Source: a bacterium
GTDB lineage: Bacteria > Pseudomonadota > Gammaproteobacteria > Nevskiales > OUC007
Length of the DNA stretch: 64,000 nt
Direction of reading: 5' to 3'
Assembly (NCBI GenBank): GCA_018222345.1
Contig: JAAFAL010000001.1
Coordinates: 1-64,000, forward strand
Each line of letters opens with the position of its first letter. Positions within the stretch are counted from its first letter, which is position 1. Below the pieces are notes generated by a model, which worked only from the letters and a program-made list of their open reading frames with translations, was not told the DNA's origin and searched no databases. The position numbers and the translations under genes are program-made. Below are positions 41,951 through 50,606 of the stretch, piece after piece.

Positions 41951-42880
41951 TCAGTCAACCAAGAAGTCCTGCAATGCCTCGGCCACGGCCTCTGGCTGGT
42001 CGTGATGCAGCATGTGGCCGCAGTCGGGGATGATCACGCGGCGGCCGTCGGCAAAGCAGGCCCAGCGCTCGGCCATGTCTTCGGCGCCGACGAATTTGTC
42101 GGTGAATGAGTCGGCGGCGTCCAGGAACAGCGTAGGCGCCGTCACCTTGCGCCACACCGCCATGGACTCGGCCACGCGAAACAGCGACGGCCCGCGCAGA
42201 CGATGTACGGGATCGGCCAGCAGCTCCACGCGGCCATCATCATTGACACGGCCCCACGCTTTGGCGACAGCCAGCGCGCGGTCGGCCGGCAGCTTGCTGT
42301 TGTAAACCACCACACGTTTGGCCAAGTGCTCGAAGTCGTCGTAGGTCTTGTCGTGGCGCGGCTTTTCCAGCGCGTCCAACCAACCGGTGAGCTTGTCGGG
42401 GAACAACGTCGGCTCCATGTCGGGCACCGACAAATCATCCATTAGCACCAGCTTACGCACACGTTCGGGCCGCGCACCGGCAAACAGACTGGCGGCCTGT
42501 GCGCCCATGCTGTGGCCAACCAAGTCGAAGGGCGCGTCGGGCGACACATGCTTGGCGATACCGTCGAGGTCGGCGACGTAATCCGGGAACCAGTAATTGT
42601 CGTTGCCCGACCAGTCGCTGAGGCCGAAACCGCGCCAATCCGGCGCAATCAGATGCCGGCCTGGCCAGTGCGCGGCGACAAATTGCCAACTGGCGCCAAC
42701 GTCCAGGAATCCGTGGCACAGCACAACCGGCGGGCCAGCGCTGCCCTCGCCCCAGTGCCGCAAATGCAGCTTGAGGCCGCGAACGGTAATCGTCTCGCTG
42801 CGGCCAAGCGCAGCGTTGCCGCTCAGGACAACTCTCCGTCCAGATACGCGCGGATCAGGTCCATGCGATCGCAGCCCCAA
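41951..42880 (-). CDS. Alpha/beta hydrolase
   Basis: This alpha/beta hydrolase has up to 309 residues. The nucleophile elbow is GHSMGAQA, the oxyanion strand VVLCHGFLDVGASW, and the catalytic His sits in PDCGHMLHHDQPE near the C-terminus. DAADSF could hold the acid. The substrate is unknown. The start is uncertain: the reading frame can begin at a TTG (42880) inside the DsbA-fold gene, but no ATG or GTG exists before the conserved ETITVRGLKLHLRHW. The true start may be nearer 42830. It follows the DsbA-fold gene with overlapping ends. Confidence 0.85.
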   Translation of the reverse strand: MGLRSHGPDPRVSGRRVVLSGNAALGRSETITVRGLKLHLRHWGEGSAGPPVVLCHGFLDVGASWQFVAAHWPGRHLIAPDWRGFGLSDWSGNDNYWFPDYVADLDGIAKHVSPDAPFDLVGHSMGAQAASLFAGARPERVRKLVLMDDLSVPDMEPTLFPDKLTGWLDALEKPRHDKTYDDFEHLAKRVVVYNSKLPADRALAVAKAWGRVNDDGRVELLADPVHRLRGPSLFRVAESMAVWRKVTAPTLFLDAADSFTDKFVGAEDMAERWACFADGRRVIIPDCGHMLHHDQPEAVAEALQDFLVD

Positions 42881-43419
42881 AACATCTGCTCACCCAAAAA
42901 GAATGTGGGCGCGCCGAACGCGCCGCGCGCTACGGCTTCGGCCGTGTTGTCTTTGAGTTGTTGCTTGATAGCGTCGTCCTGCGTGCCGGCAATCAGCGCC
43001 TCGCCGTCGAGTTCGACCAGCTTGGCAATATCCATGATCACCTCGGGCTTGGACACATCCAGGCCTGCGCCCCAATGGCCGCGCATCACCGCGTTGGAAA
43101 ATTCGACGTGCTTGCCATGCTGCTCGGCCACCAACGCGCAGCGCAGCGACAGCACGCTGTGCACGGGGAAGCTGTCGGGCTTCTCAACCGGCACCTTGAG
43201 GTATCGGCCCATCAGCGCCAGGTCACGCAGCATGTGCTTGCCCTTGGCCGGCAGCATGCCCGGCGGCTTGTTACCAGTGGCCTGGAACACGCCGCCGAGC
43301 AGCATGGGCCGGTAGCGCAGACCGACACCGGTCTCGTGCGCCAGTTTCTCGAGCTGAGTCGAAGCCAGATAGGTATAAGGGCTGGCCGGGTCCCAGAAAA
43401 ATTCCAAGGTTTGCGCCAC
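42823..43419 (-). CDS. DsbA-fold 2-hydroxychromene-2-carboxylate isomerase family protein
   Basis: This 198-residue thioredoxin/GST-kappa-like protein has FFWDPASPYTYLAST, matching the glutathione-dependent 2-hydroxychromene-2-carboxylate isomerase family. There Ser-Pro replaces the CxxC site. The C-terminal GAFGAPTFFLGEQMFWGCDRMD is a family hallmark. The GTG at 43419 has AAGGAG six bases upstream, so I preferred it to longer starts. It may be an isomerase in aromatic breakdown or another glutathione-dependent enzyme. It is divergent from minC. Confidence 0.9.
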   Translation of the reverse strand: MAQTLEFFWDPASPYTYLASTQLEKLAHETGVGLRYRPMLLGGVFQATGNKPPGMLPAKGKHMLRDLALMGRYLKVPVEKPDSFPVHSVLSLRCALVAEQHGKHVEFSNAVMRGHWGAGLDVSKPEVIMDIAKLVELDGEALIAGTQDDAIKQQLKDNTAEAVARGAFGAPTFFLGEQMFWGCDRMDLIRAYLDGELS

Positions 43420-43571
43420 AACGGGCTCCTTGTGGTGATGCAAGAATTGCGGATGACAGGCAGCGTACGCGGGCGGCTTGCAGCGGTGCAAATCTATGGC
43501 GACTGCCGTACACTGCCGCGCTTGCGCAGTGCAGCAATTCGGCTGCCCCGCCTGCCGCGAAACCGCGCCAC

Positions 43572-44228
43572 GTGAGCCAAGACACCATCAGTTTCAAAGG
43601 TCGGGTGATGAGCCTGACCGTACTGCAATTGCAATCCGGCGACACCACGCGCATTGCCGAAGCAGTGGCCGCCGAGGTTGCCCGCGCGCCGGGCTTGTTT
43701 GCTGGCCTGCCGGTGCTCATCGACCCAAATTTGCATGACGCTGACCTGGCCAGCGTGACCGAAACCCTGCGCGGCAACGGCCTGATGCCAGTGGCCGTAC
43801 TGGATGATGGCGGCAAGTACACAGAAGCCGCGCAAGCTGCCGGCTTGGGCACGATGCGCCCGCCGGCGCAAGACAGCCAGCGCGCACGCTCACAGTCACG
43901 GCCGGCAGCGCGCATCGTTACCCAACCGGTGCGCAGCGGGCAGCAGCTGTACGCGCGCGACACCGATTTGATCGTTCTGGCCAGCGTCAGCCCGGGTGCC
44001 GAAGTGCTGGCCGACGGCTGTGTGCATGTGTATGGCCATCTGCGCGGCCGCGCCATGGCCGGCTGCCGCGGCGACACCGAGGCGCAAATCTTTTGCCAGC
44101 AGCTCGACGCCGAGTTGCTGGCCATTGCCGGCAACTACCGGGTTGCCGACGACATTGAAGACACCGAACGAGGCCGGCCGGCGCGCATTGCGCTGAATGG
44201 CGAAAAACTCCTAATCAACGAGCTTTAG
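43572..44228 (+). CDS. minC: Septum site-determining protein MinC
   Basis: MinC inhibits FtsZ assembly away from midcell. The 218-residue product has an N-terminal alpha/beta domain (residues 1-95) and a C-terminal beta-helix with DTDLIVLASVSPGAEVLADGCVHVYGHLRGRAMAG. The start is a GTG. minD follows after 4 bases, forming minCDE. Confidence 0.95.
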   Translation: MSQDTISFKGRVMSLTVLQLQSGDTTRIAEAVAAEVARAPGLFAGLPVLIDPNLHDADLASVTETLRGNGLMPVAVLDDGGKYTEAAQAAGLGTMRPPAQDSQRARSQSRPAARIVTQPVRSGQQLYARDTDLIVLASVSPGAEVLADGCVHVYGHLRGRAMAGCRGDTEAQIFCQQLDAELLAIAGNYRVADDIEDTERGRPARIALNGEKLLINEL

Positions 44229-44232
44229 TTTT

Positions 44233-45039
44233 ATGGCACAAGTTGTAGTGGTTACTTCTGGCAAGGGCGGCGTGGGCAAAACCACGACCAGCGCGTCCTT
44301 TGCCACGGGTCTGGCGCAAGCCGGGCACAAAACCGTCGTCATCGATTTCGATGTGGGCCTGCGCAACCTCGACCTGATCATGGGCGTGGAGCGCCGCGTG
44401 GTGTTCGACTTTGTCAACGTCATCGCCAAGGAAGCCACGCTCAAGCAGGCGCTAATCCGCGACAAGCGGGTCGAGAACCTGTACATCCTCGCCGCCTCGC
44501 AAACCCGCGACAAAGATGCGCTTACCGAAGCGGGTGTGAAGCGCGTGATCGAAGAGCTCAGCAAAGACTTCGACTACATCGTCTGCGACAGCCCCGCCGG
44601 CATCGAAAAAGGCGCGCAACTGGCCATGCACTTTGCCGACCAGGCGCTGATCGTCACCAACCCCGAAGTCAGCTCGGTACGCGACAGCGACCGTGTGCTG
44701 GGTTTGCTAGCCAGCAAGACAGCCAAGGCCGCTGCAGGTGAAACCATCACCGAACACTTGGTCGTCACCCGCTACGACCCCGCCCGCGTGGCCAAGGGCG
44801 AAATGCTGGCTGTGGATGACGTGCAAGAAATCCTCGCCATCGACCTGCTGGCTGTGATCCCCGAATCGACCGATGTGCTCAACGCCTCAAATGCCGGCTC
44901 ACCGGTCATCGCGCTGGGCGAAATCCCGGCCGCCGAGGCCTACAAGGACATGGTGGCGCGCTTCCTGGGTGAGGACAAACCGCACCGCTTCCTGGAAGCA
45001 ACCAAAAAAGGCCTGATGGGCCGCTTGTTTGGAGGTTGA
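44233..45039 (+). CDS. minD: Septum site-determining protein MinD
   Basis: MinD is the membrane-cycling ATPase that recruits MinC and is stimulated by MinE. The 268-residue product has the deviant Walker A KGGVGKTT, the signature DFDVGLRNLDLIMG, and a C-terminal amphipathic membrane-targeting helix (FLEATKKGLMGRLFGG). It is between minC and minE with very short spacers. Confidence 0.99.
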   Translation: MAQVVVVTSGKGGVGKTTTSASFATGLAQAGHKTVVIDFDVGLRNLDLIMGVERRVVFDFVNVIAKEATLKQALIRDKRVENLYILAASQTRDKDALTEAGVKRVIEELSKDFDYIVCDSPAGIEKGAQLAMHFADQALIVTNPEVSSVRDSDRVLGLLASKTAKAAAGETITEHLVVTRYDPARVAKGEMLAVDDVQEILAIDLLAVIPESTDVLNASNAGSPVIALGEIPAAEAYKDMVARFLGEDKPHRFLEATKKGLMGRLFGG

Positions 45040-45040
45040 G

Positions 45041-45298
45041 ATGGCACTGCTCGACTTTTTCCGTCAGTCAAAACCGACGACCGCACAGCTCGCGAAAGAG
45101 CGCCTGCAGGTCATCGTTGCCCACCAACGCGCCGGCAACACCAGCGCGCCCGACTACCTGCCCAAGCTGCAAAAAGACCTGCTGCGCGTGATCCGCAAGT
45201 ACGTCAAAGTGGGGGACGATGCGGTGAACATAGGCGTCGAGCGTGATGGCGAACTGGAGGTGCTGGAGTTGAACATCACCTTGCCCAGCCAACAGTAG
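45041..45298 (+). CDS. minE: Cell division topological specificity factor MinE
   Basis: MinE drives MinD oscillation. The 85-residue product starts MALLDFFRQSKPTTAQLAKE (membrane-binding and anti-MinCD region), followed by RLQVIVAHQRAG and the C-terminal dimer domain. The ATG at 45041 has GGAGG five bases upstream; a start 12 bases earlier inside minD was rejected. Confidence 0.97.
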   Translation: MALLDFFRQSKPTTAQLAKERLQVIVAHQRAGNTSAPDYLPKLQKDLLRVIRKYVKVGDDAVNIGVERDGELEVLELNITLPSQQ

Positions 45299-45302
45299 CC
45301 TT

Positions 45303-45395
45303 TGTCATTGCGAGGCCCAACGGGCCGTGGCAATCTCGTTACGAAACCGCCACCCCATGAGATTGCCGCAGTCGCTACGCTCCTTCGCAATGACA
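45303..45395. repeat. Palindromic intergenic repeat, TGTCATTGCGAG family, copy 2
   Basis: This 93-base copy runs from TGTCATTGCGAGG to TTCGCAATGACA, with inner arms GGCAATCTCG / GAGATTGCC. It fills the gap between the convergent minE and msrA. Confidence 0.88.
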
Positions 45396-45397
45396 GT

Positions 45398-45883
45398 TCA
45401 ATCAGGCTTTAGGGCCTCCACGCGCTTCAACTTGGGCGCGATGTAGGTTTGGCAAAACGGTCGGTCGGGCCGCTGCTTGTAGTAGTTCTGATACGCCGCG
45501 TCCGATAGCCGAAATGCCACCAAGGGCAGCACCTGGGTGACCAGCGGTTTGTCGAATTCCGCCTGACAGTCGCGAAGCGTATCTTTGACAGCCTGCGCCA
45601 TGTCGGGTGATTGCGTGTAGATGGCCGACCGATATTTGGTGCGCATCGCATGCATCGATGTGCTGCTGTGCGTGTGCAGGTGAATGCGCACGAGGTGATG
45701 CAAATCGCTGGTGTCGGACAACTGCAAACGGACTGCCTCCGACCAAGCATCGTGCGGCGGCTCGCTGCGAATCCAACCCTGCTCCACGCTCTCGGCGCCA
45801 TCGGCAGCCTGAAACACGGCCTCGGTGCACCAGTGGCAGCCGCCGCCGAAGCCAATGCTCAGACCGGTTAAGTCAGCGTCCAC
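45398..45883 (-). CDS. msrA: Peptide-methionine (S)-S-oxide reductase (MsrA family)
   Basis: MsrA reduces methionine-S-sulfoxide in proteins. This 161-residue copy begins near the active site: GFGGGCHWCTEAVFQ with the catalytic Cys16, where the common form is GCFWG or GCFWC. HLHTHSSTSMHAMRTKYRSAIY is the family's substrate region. The C-terminus (YYKQRPDRPFCQTYIAPKL) holds a Cys that may resolve the sulfenate. The start is GTG. It lies between two repeats of the same palindromic family. Confidence 0.9.
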   Translation of the reverse strand: MDADLTGLSIGFGGGCHWCTEAVFQAADGAESVEQGWIRSEPPHDAWSEAVRLQLSDTSDLHHLVRIHLHTHSSTSMHAMRTKYRSAIYTQSPDMAQAVKDTLRDCQAEFDKPLVTQVLPLVAFRLSDAAYQNYYKQRPDRPFCQTYIAPKLKRVEALKPD

Positions 45884-45891
45884 AGAGATCT

Positions 45892-45985
45892 TGTCATTGC
45901 GAGCACCGAAAGGTGCGCGGCAATCTCGTCACGAAACCGCCACCCAATGAGATTGCCGCAGTCGCTACGCTCCTTCGCAATGACA
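45892..45985. repeat. Palindromic intergenic repeat, TGTCATTGCGAG family, copy 3
   Basis: This copy is 94 bases and closely matches the copy at 45303, including CTACGCTCCTTCGCAATGACA at its end. With that copy it brackets msrA. Confidence 0.88.
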
Positions 45986-46227
45986 GTCCCCTAAGTTAGG
46001 GGGTGGAGACGGATTGAGGCAAAGCATTGCTTTGCCCCGTCGAACGCTCGGCCACGAAGTGGACGGGCTGGACCGGGCCGGGCGCAGCCCGGTCAGGGGT
46101 GTGGGAGCAAAACTGGTAACGGCCTGCGCAGCAGACCGCCGAGCCGCTGGCCGGCGAGGATTGCCGCGGCGCTCTGCGCCTCGCAATGACAGCGGCATTT
46201 GAGCGTGCGTAATCATATCGGCCGCAC
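45986..46227. repeat. Hairpin-rich intergenic stretch with a partial fourth repeat copy
   Basis: Together with the copy at 45892 this fills a 344-base gap without a gene. It holds three hairpins: CCCCTAAGTTAGGGG (45988-46002), GGCAAAGC-ATT-GCTTTGCC (about 46018) and CCGGGC-GCA-GCCCGG (about 46078). A half copy of the palindromic family (46157-46191), ending CTCGCAATGACA, follows. I see no coding signal. It lies downstream of the symporter gene. Confidence 0.7.
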
Positions 46228-47814
46228 TCACCAGAACACCGCCAACATCACCGCAACACCAAGCACAACCCCAGCCGCCTGCAAGCGGTAGTCGGACCAG
46301 ATGGTTTCCCCCGGCCGCATGTCGGCGCTTTCGCGGTCCGGCGGCCAGGTGAACAGTTCGGCATCCGGGTTCGGTGCCACTTTGGGCATGACGTGCGACA
46401 GCACGACCAGCACGATGGCTGAGTACGCCGCCAAGATGCCGGCCATGATGGTGAAGTGGATGCTGATCACGCCCAGCACCGGGCCCAGCACGAACAGGAT
46501 TGCGGCTGTTGTATGCCCGACGACCAGCGCCCAGAAACCCGCCCGTGCATGCGCTCCGGCCCAGAACAGACCAACCAGGAATACGCCAACCAGCGGCGTG
46601 GTCACGTAGGCAAAGGTGGCCTGAATGTAGTTCCATAAGCCAGGGAAGTTCGCAATCTGCGGTGCCCAGGCGGCGGCGACTGCCATGAAGCCAAACGTGC
46701 AGATGCGGCCGATCTTGGCGGTTTGCGTGGGCGTCAGATCAGGCTTTCGGGGCTTGATGAAGTCCAGCGTGACCAGCGTTGAGGCGGAGTTCAATGTGCT
46801 ATCAACCGACGACATGATGGCGGCGATCAGGCCGGCCAGCACCAAACCCGTGAGGCCCACGGGCAGTAGGTCGGTGACCAGCGTAGGGAAAACCTGATCG
46901 GCGTTGCCGATGTCGGGCAACAAGCTGAATGCAAATGCTGCCGGCAACACCATGATGAACAGCGGCAGCAACTTGAGCGCGCCGCCCAGCATGGCGCCGC
47001 GGCGCGCGGCGTCGAGGTTTTTGGCGCCCAGCGCGCGCTGGATGATGTACTGGTTCATGGTCCAGTAGTAGAACCCCAGCAGTGGCACGCCAACGATCAA
47101 GCCTGGCCACGGCAAGCCGGGGTCATCAATGGGTTTGATCAGCTTGAGGTGGCCTTCGGGCAGCGCCGCAGTCGCCTTGGCCCAGGAGAAGTCGAACTTG
47201 CCGAAGACGATGAATGCCAGCGCCGCCGAGCCGACGATAAGGATGACCGCCTGCAGCACGTCGGTGAGCACCACGGCTTTCAGGCCGCCCGCGGCGGTGT
47301 AAATGCCGGCGAACAGCGCCAAACCGATGACGAATGGATACAGGTGATCGCCGCCGGCACCGGGATAGAACAGCCGATCGAGCACCAGCGCGCCGGCATA
47401 CAGCCCGCCAGCGGTATCGATGACGATGGACAACAAGATCGTGATCAGCGACAGGTAAACCCGCACGCGCTTGTCGAACCGCCGCGCCATGAATTCCGGC
47501 ACCGTGGATATCTTGGTGCGCATGAAAAACGGCAGCACGAAGATCGCCGTGAACACCAGAATCAATGCTGCCATCCACTCATAGGCCGACACCGCAATGC
47601 CGTTCTTGTAGGCATCGCCAGCCAGGCCGATGAGCGTCTGCGCGGAGATGTTCGAGGCGAACAGCGAAAAGCCGATGACGCCAACACCGAGCGTGCGCCC
47701 GGCCAAAAACAGGTCGTCGCCGGACTTGGTTTGGCGCGTGACCCAAACGCCGATGCCGATGACGATCAGGAAATAGGCGGCGATAATCGCCAGGTCAATC
47801 GGGTGGACGGCCAT
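46228..47814 (-). CDS. Sodium:solute symporter (SSS family)
   Basis: This 528-residue inner-membrane protein has 13 to 14 predicted helices and the SSS pattern. FLAGRTLGVGVIGFSLFASNISAQTLIGLAGDAY is typical of the first helices. The GGLKAVVLTDVLQAVILIVG segment and the Na+-site-like region MSSVDSTLNSASTLVTLDFIKP match sugar or inositol symporters. The substrate is unknown; no catabolic genes are adjacent. Confidence 0.93.
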   Translation of the reverse strand: MAVHPIDLAIIAAYFLIVIGIGVWVTRQTKSGDDLFLAGRTLGVGVIGFSLFASNISAQTLIGLAGDAYKNGIAVSAYEWMAALILVFTAIFVLPFFMRTKISTVPEFMARRFDKRVRVYLSLITILLSIVIDTAGGLYAGALVLDRLFYPGAGGDHLYPFVIGLALFAGIYTAAGGLKAVVLTDVLQAVILIVGSAALAFIVFGKFDFSWAKATAALPEGHLKLIKPIDDPGLPWPGLIVGVPLLGFYYWTMNQYIIQRALGAKNLDAARRGAMLGGALKLLPLFIMVLPAAFAFSLLPDIGNADQVFPTLVTDLLPVGLTGLVLAGLIAAIMSSVDSTLNSASTLVTLDFIKPRKPDLTPTQTAKIGRICTFGFMAVAAAWAPQIANFPGLWNYIQATFAYVTTPLVGVFLVGLFWAGAHARAGFWALVVGHTTAAILFVLGPVLGVISIHFTIMAGILAAYSAIVLVVLSHVMPKVAPNPDAELFTWPPDRESADMRPGETIWSDYRLQAAGVVLGVAVMLAVFW

Positions 47815-47878
47815 GTCGCGCCCCGTGCTGCAGGTTGGCTATTTACCCTAACCCAGCCTCCGACTGGTTGCAGGCGTG

Positions 47879-49339
47879 CTACTCGCCAGCCACCCGCAAC
47901 GGCGCATCCTCACGCCTGCGGCCGAATTGCTGCGCCTTGAGCTTGACCAGGCATTCCTCGAAGGTGCGCGAGATGCTGGTTTGGATGCGAATGCGCTCGA
48001 TTGTCGGCCAGGTGGCGCGCTCGCCGTCGCGGATGTAACGGCGCATGTCGGCAACACCGGGGTTGGACAGGATGCGCGTAAAGGTTGCCGGCGTGTATTT
48101 GGGCGTCACGGTGATGTCGCCGGTGTAGCGCTGGCTGGTGAGCGCATGCACTTGCTTGATCAGCCGGCCCGGCGCGCGGCGGCCAAAGTGCTGCTGGGCC
48201 AGGTCGATGGTGTTCTTGCTGGTGCCGGCGACCATGTCGCGCACAAACGGCAACATGCCACGCGCGCCCTCCTTGGCCAAAAACGGCACTACGTGCGGGT
48301 TGGTCTGGCTGACGATGTAGTGGTTGACGTTGTGCAAGCGCGCCAGGCGCAGCATGGGCAGGTCGGACGACAAACTGCCATCCACCCAACGCATGCTGGG
48401 CATGTAATCGACGGCTTCGCCCTCGAAACTCTTGGCCTTGAGCAGCACCGGTGGAAACAAGCCCGGCACCGCACAACTGGCCTGCGAGGCCTTGTAGATC
48501 ATCACGCTGGGCGAGCTCAAATAATTGAGCAGGCGGCCGTGCTGGTGTTTGTCGGCCGGGCTGACGGTGATGTCGAGAATGCGGCCGGTGTGGTCGAAGG
48601 CCTCTTCGAAACTGGCATCGCCCATGTTGGCGTGCAGGCAGCGGGCCAGCGTGTCGGGGTTCATCAGCGCGCGGTCGCCCACGGCGTTACGCATGTTCAG
48701 TGCTTCCCAGGCTTCCAGGTTCATGTTGGTGGGCTCGAACATCGGCGGCAGCTCGGTGTCGCTGCGCGTGCCGGCAATGCCGGCAATGATGGAGCCTGCT
48801 GACGAGCCGGACACCACCCGCGGCAGCAAGTCCTGGTCGAATAGCGCCTTGATGACGCCCATGTGGAACATGCCCAGCGTGGCGCCGCCCGACAGCATCA
48901 GCGCCGAGCGGCCAAAGGCCACGCCGGTGCGTTTGAAGAACAAAATCTTGTCGGAAAAACTGAAGTCGGGAAACTCGGTGTCGCAAATCCAGTGCAGTGC
49001 GCGGGCAACTTCCTCGACGTAGTCCGTAATCAGCAGCTTGGTGCCGACACGGCAGTGGCGATAAAGCACCGGGTTGGCCATGCCTCCCAGGTTGCCGTGC
49101 AGGCCTTCGTGCAGCGAGAACACCAGCCGGCGCACGTCTTTTTTGCGGCGCATGCGGCGCAGCTCGGTGAGGCGTTCTTTGACCAACCAGTAGTCATACT
49201 CATCAGTGGCGTCCTCGGCACGCCACATGTCTTTGCCTTCGATACGGTCGAGTTCGACGCTGATCTCGCGCCAGGTGGTGTAATCACCCGCGTTGGCGAG
49301 GTCGTCGAGGAGTTGGCGGGGGGGATTGCGCACAGACAA
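47879..49339 (-). CDS. Patatin-like phospholipase with N-terminal DUF3336 domain
   Basis: This is a 486-residue patatin-fold lipid acyl hydrolase. The N-terminal DUF3336 region spans about residues 1-140. The patatin domain has the oxyanion stretch ALMLSGGATLGMFHMGVIKAL, the nucleophile Ser in GSSAGS and the catalytic Asp in WVDGSLSSDLP. Related proteins in yeast and bacteria act on triacylglycerol or phospholipid. It follows nothing in an operon and lies 64 bases upstream of the symporter gene's start on the same strand side. Confidence 0.92.
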   Translation of the reverse strand: MSVRNPPRQLLDDLANAGDYTTWREISVELDRIEGKDMWRAEDATDEYDYWLVKERLTELRRMRRKKDVRRLVFSLHEGLHGNLGGMANPVLYRHCRVGTKLLITDYVEEVARALHWICDTEFPDFSFSDKILFFKRTGVAFGRSALMLSGGATLGMFHMGVIKALFDQDLLPRVVSGSSAGSIIAGIAGTRSDTELPPMFEPTNMNLEAWEALNMRNAVGDRALMNPDTLARCLHANMGDASFEEAFDHTGRILDITVSPADKHQHGRLLNYLSSPSVMIYKASQASCAVPGLFPPVLLKAKSFEGEAVDYMPSMRWVDGSLSSDLPMLRLARLHNVNHYIVSQTNPHVVPFLAKEGARGMLPFVRDMVAGTSKNTIDLAQQHFGRRAPGRLIKQVHALTSQRYTGDITVTPKYTPATFTRILSNPGVADMRRYIRDGERATWPTIERIRIQTSISRTFEECLVKLKAQQFGRRREDAPLRVAGE

Positions 49340-49432
49340 AATGCGACCGGGCTGACTCAGGGGTCAGACATAGTCGTGTTGCAGTGCAAAAATTGCAAGC
49401 CTGTGGGCCAATACCGGCCTGCTCGCGCCCGA

Positions 49433-50062
49433 TCACTCCACCGGGTGCGCGCCCCGGAACAACTTGGCCTCGGCCAGCCGCTCTAGCACTTCCCGAAACA
49501 CTTTGGCGCTGTTGCTATCACCGGCCACCGCATCGGCGCCCGCGCATACCGCCCAGCGCAGGCTGATGATGCCGTCGTTGTGGCCGGCGACTTCGGCGCC
49601 CAGGCGCTGCAAGCGCTCGGCAAAGCCGGTGTTGGTTTCCAGCACATCACAGCTAAACGCCTCAAAACCGGCCTCGGCGGCCGACAGGTGCAGGCATGCC
49701 ATCAGCGCCGTGCCCAGGCCCGAGCCTTGCGCCGAATCGGTAATGGTCACGGCGAGATCGGCCACGCGTTGCTGCTTGGGCAGCCGCACATAACGCGCAA
49801 CGCCCAAGCCCGGCACGCTAGGGCGGTCAAGATCGAGCGCGCCCCAGGCCATGTGGTTGACGTAGTCAATCTGGGTGAAATAGCGCAATTGCGCTTCGGA
49901 CAAACGATTGAGGTGATCGAAAAAGCGCGAGAACCGCGCAGTGTCGGACAATTGCTCGAAACCAGCACGAAAGCGCGGAATGTCGCCCTCGCGCACCCAG
50001 CGCAGCAGCGCTCGGCTGTCGTCGCGCAGCACGAACTCCAGCGCGGGCGGCAGCTTGATCAT
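49433..50062 (-). CDS. GNAT family N-acetyltransferase
   Basis: This 209-residue GNAT-fold protein has the acetyl-CoA motif A in ADLAVTITDSAQGSGLGTALMACL, with Q-x-G-x-G-T. The N-terminus (LRWVREGDIPRFRAGFEQLSDTARFSRFF) resembles acetyltransferase domains that modify proteins or acyl-CoA synthetases. The substrate is unknown. Confidence 0.88.
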   Translation of the reverse strand: MIKLPPALEFVLRDDSRALLRWVREGDIPRFRAGFEQLSDTARFSRFFDHLNRLSEAQLRYFTQIDYVNHMAWGALDLDRPSVPGLGVARYVRLPKQQRVADLAVTITDSAQGSGLGTALMACLHLSAAEAGFEAFSCDVLETNTGFAERLQRLGAEVAGHNDGIISLRWAVCAGADAVAGDSNSAKVFREVLERLAEAKLFRGAHPVE

Positions 50063-50089
50063 CGCCGCCGACTCGCTGTTTGCTCGACG

Positions 50090-50377
50090 CTAGGCGTAGA
50101 GGTCGAGGCGCTCCAGCGGGTTCCGAAGCATGGGTTGCCAAACATCGATCGCGTCCATGCTTTCCATGTCCATGGCGCCGCGAATGTCCTCGGGCGCTGC
50201 AGCCGGCACGGCGGCCAGCTCGGTCCAGTTTTCAAAAGCGATCTCGGCGACGGTTCCATCAAAGTATTGCACTTCGATCGTCTCGGCGCGCAAGTCCAGC
50301 GCAACGATTTCAAACAGTTGACGCCTGCCAACCTGAAACCAGTCCCCAACGTTGACGTCTTGTAGCCAAGCGGCCAT
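50090..50377 (-). CDS. Small DUF6763-like protein
   Basis: This 95-residue protein has VGDWFQVGRRQLFEIVALDLRAETIEVQYFDGTVAEI, a pattern I associate with DUF6763, a small gammaproteobacterial family without known role. The ATG at 50377 is preceded by GGAGGT, which decides the start. Two hairpins lie in its leader. It precedes the GNAT gene on the same strand by 27 bases and may be cotranscribed with it. Confidence 0.78.
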   Translation of the reverse strand: MAAWLQDVNVGDWFQVGRRQLFEIVALDLRAETIEVQYFDGTVAEIAFENWTELAAVPAAAPEDIRGAMDMESMDAIDVWQPMLRNPLERLDLYA

Positions 50378-50398
50378 AAGTACCTCCGATTGCTGTCT

Positions 50399-50442
50399 CC
50401 GGCCAGCACGTGTTGGCCGGAAGAGCATCGGCGGGCCGATGC
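50399..50442. promoter_or_regulatory. Two tandem hairpins in the leader of the DUF6763-like gene
   Basis: CCGGCCA...TGGCCGG (50399-50420, centred on CACGTG) and the perfect GCATCGGC-GG-GCCGATGC (50425-50442) lie 20 to 65 bases before the start codon. They could be an operator, an RNA leader structure or the end of the FecR transcript. The rest of the 229-base gap to 50606 shows nothing recognisable. Confidence 0.4.
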
Positions 50443-50606
50443 CCTGACTACTTGATAAGTCACACTGCAGGGTCGGTGCAAGGGCCACGCATCGGGCAAC
50501 ACGCTAAGCGGTTGAAAACCCCGCCAAAGCGATTGACGAACGGTGTTTTGTTAGCGCCTGCCCAGGCGATTCGGGTGCGCAACTTCAGCGCGAGCTCGAA
50601 CCCGAG

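Noticed and set aside
45892-46191. CRISPR-like array from repeated units near msrA
   Set aside because: The units are long palindromes of variable spacing with no spacers of constant length and no cas genes.
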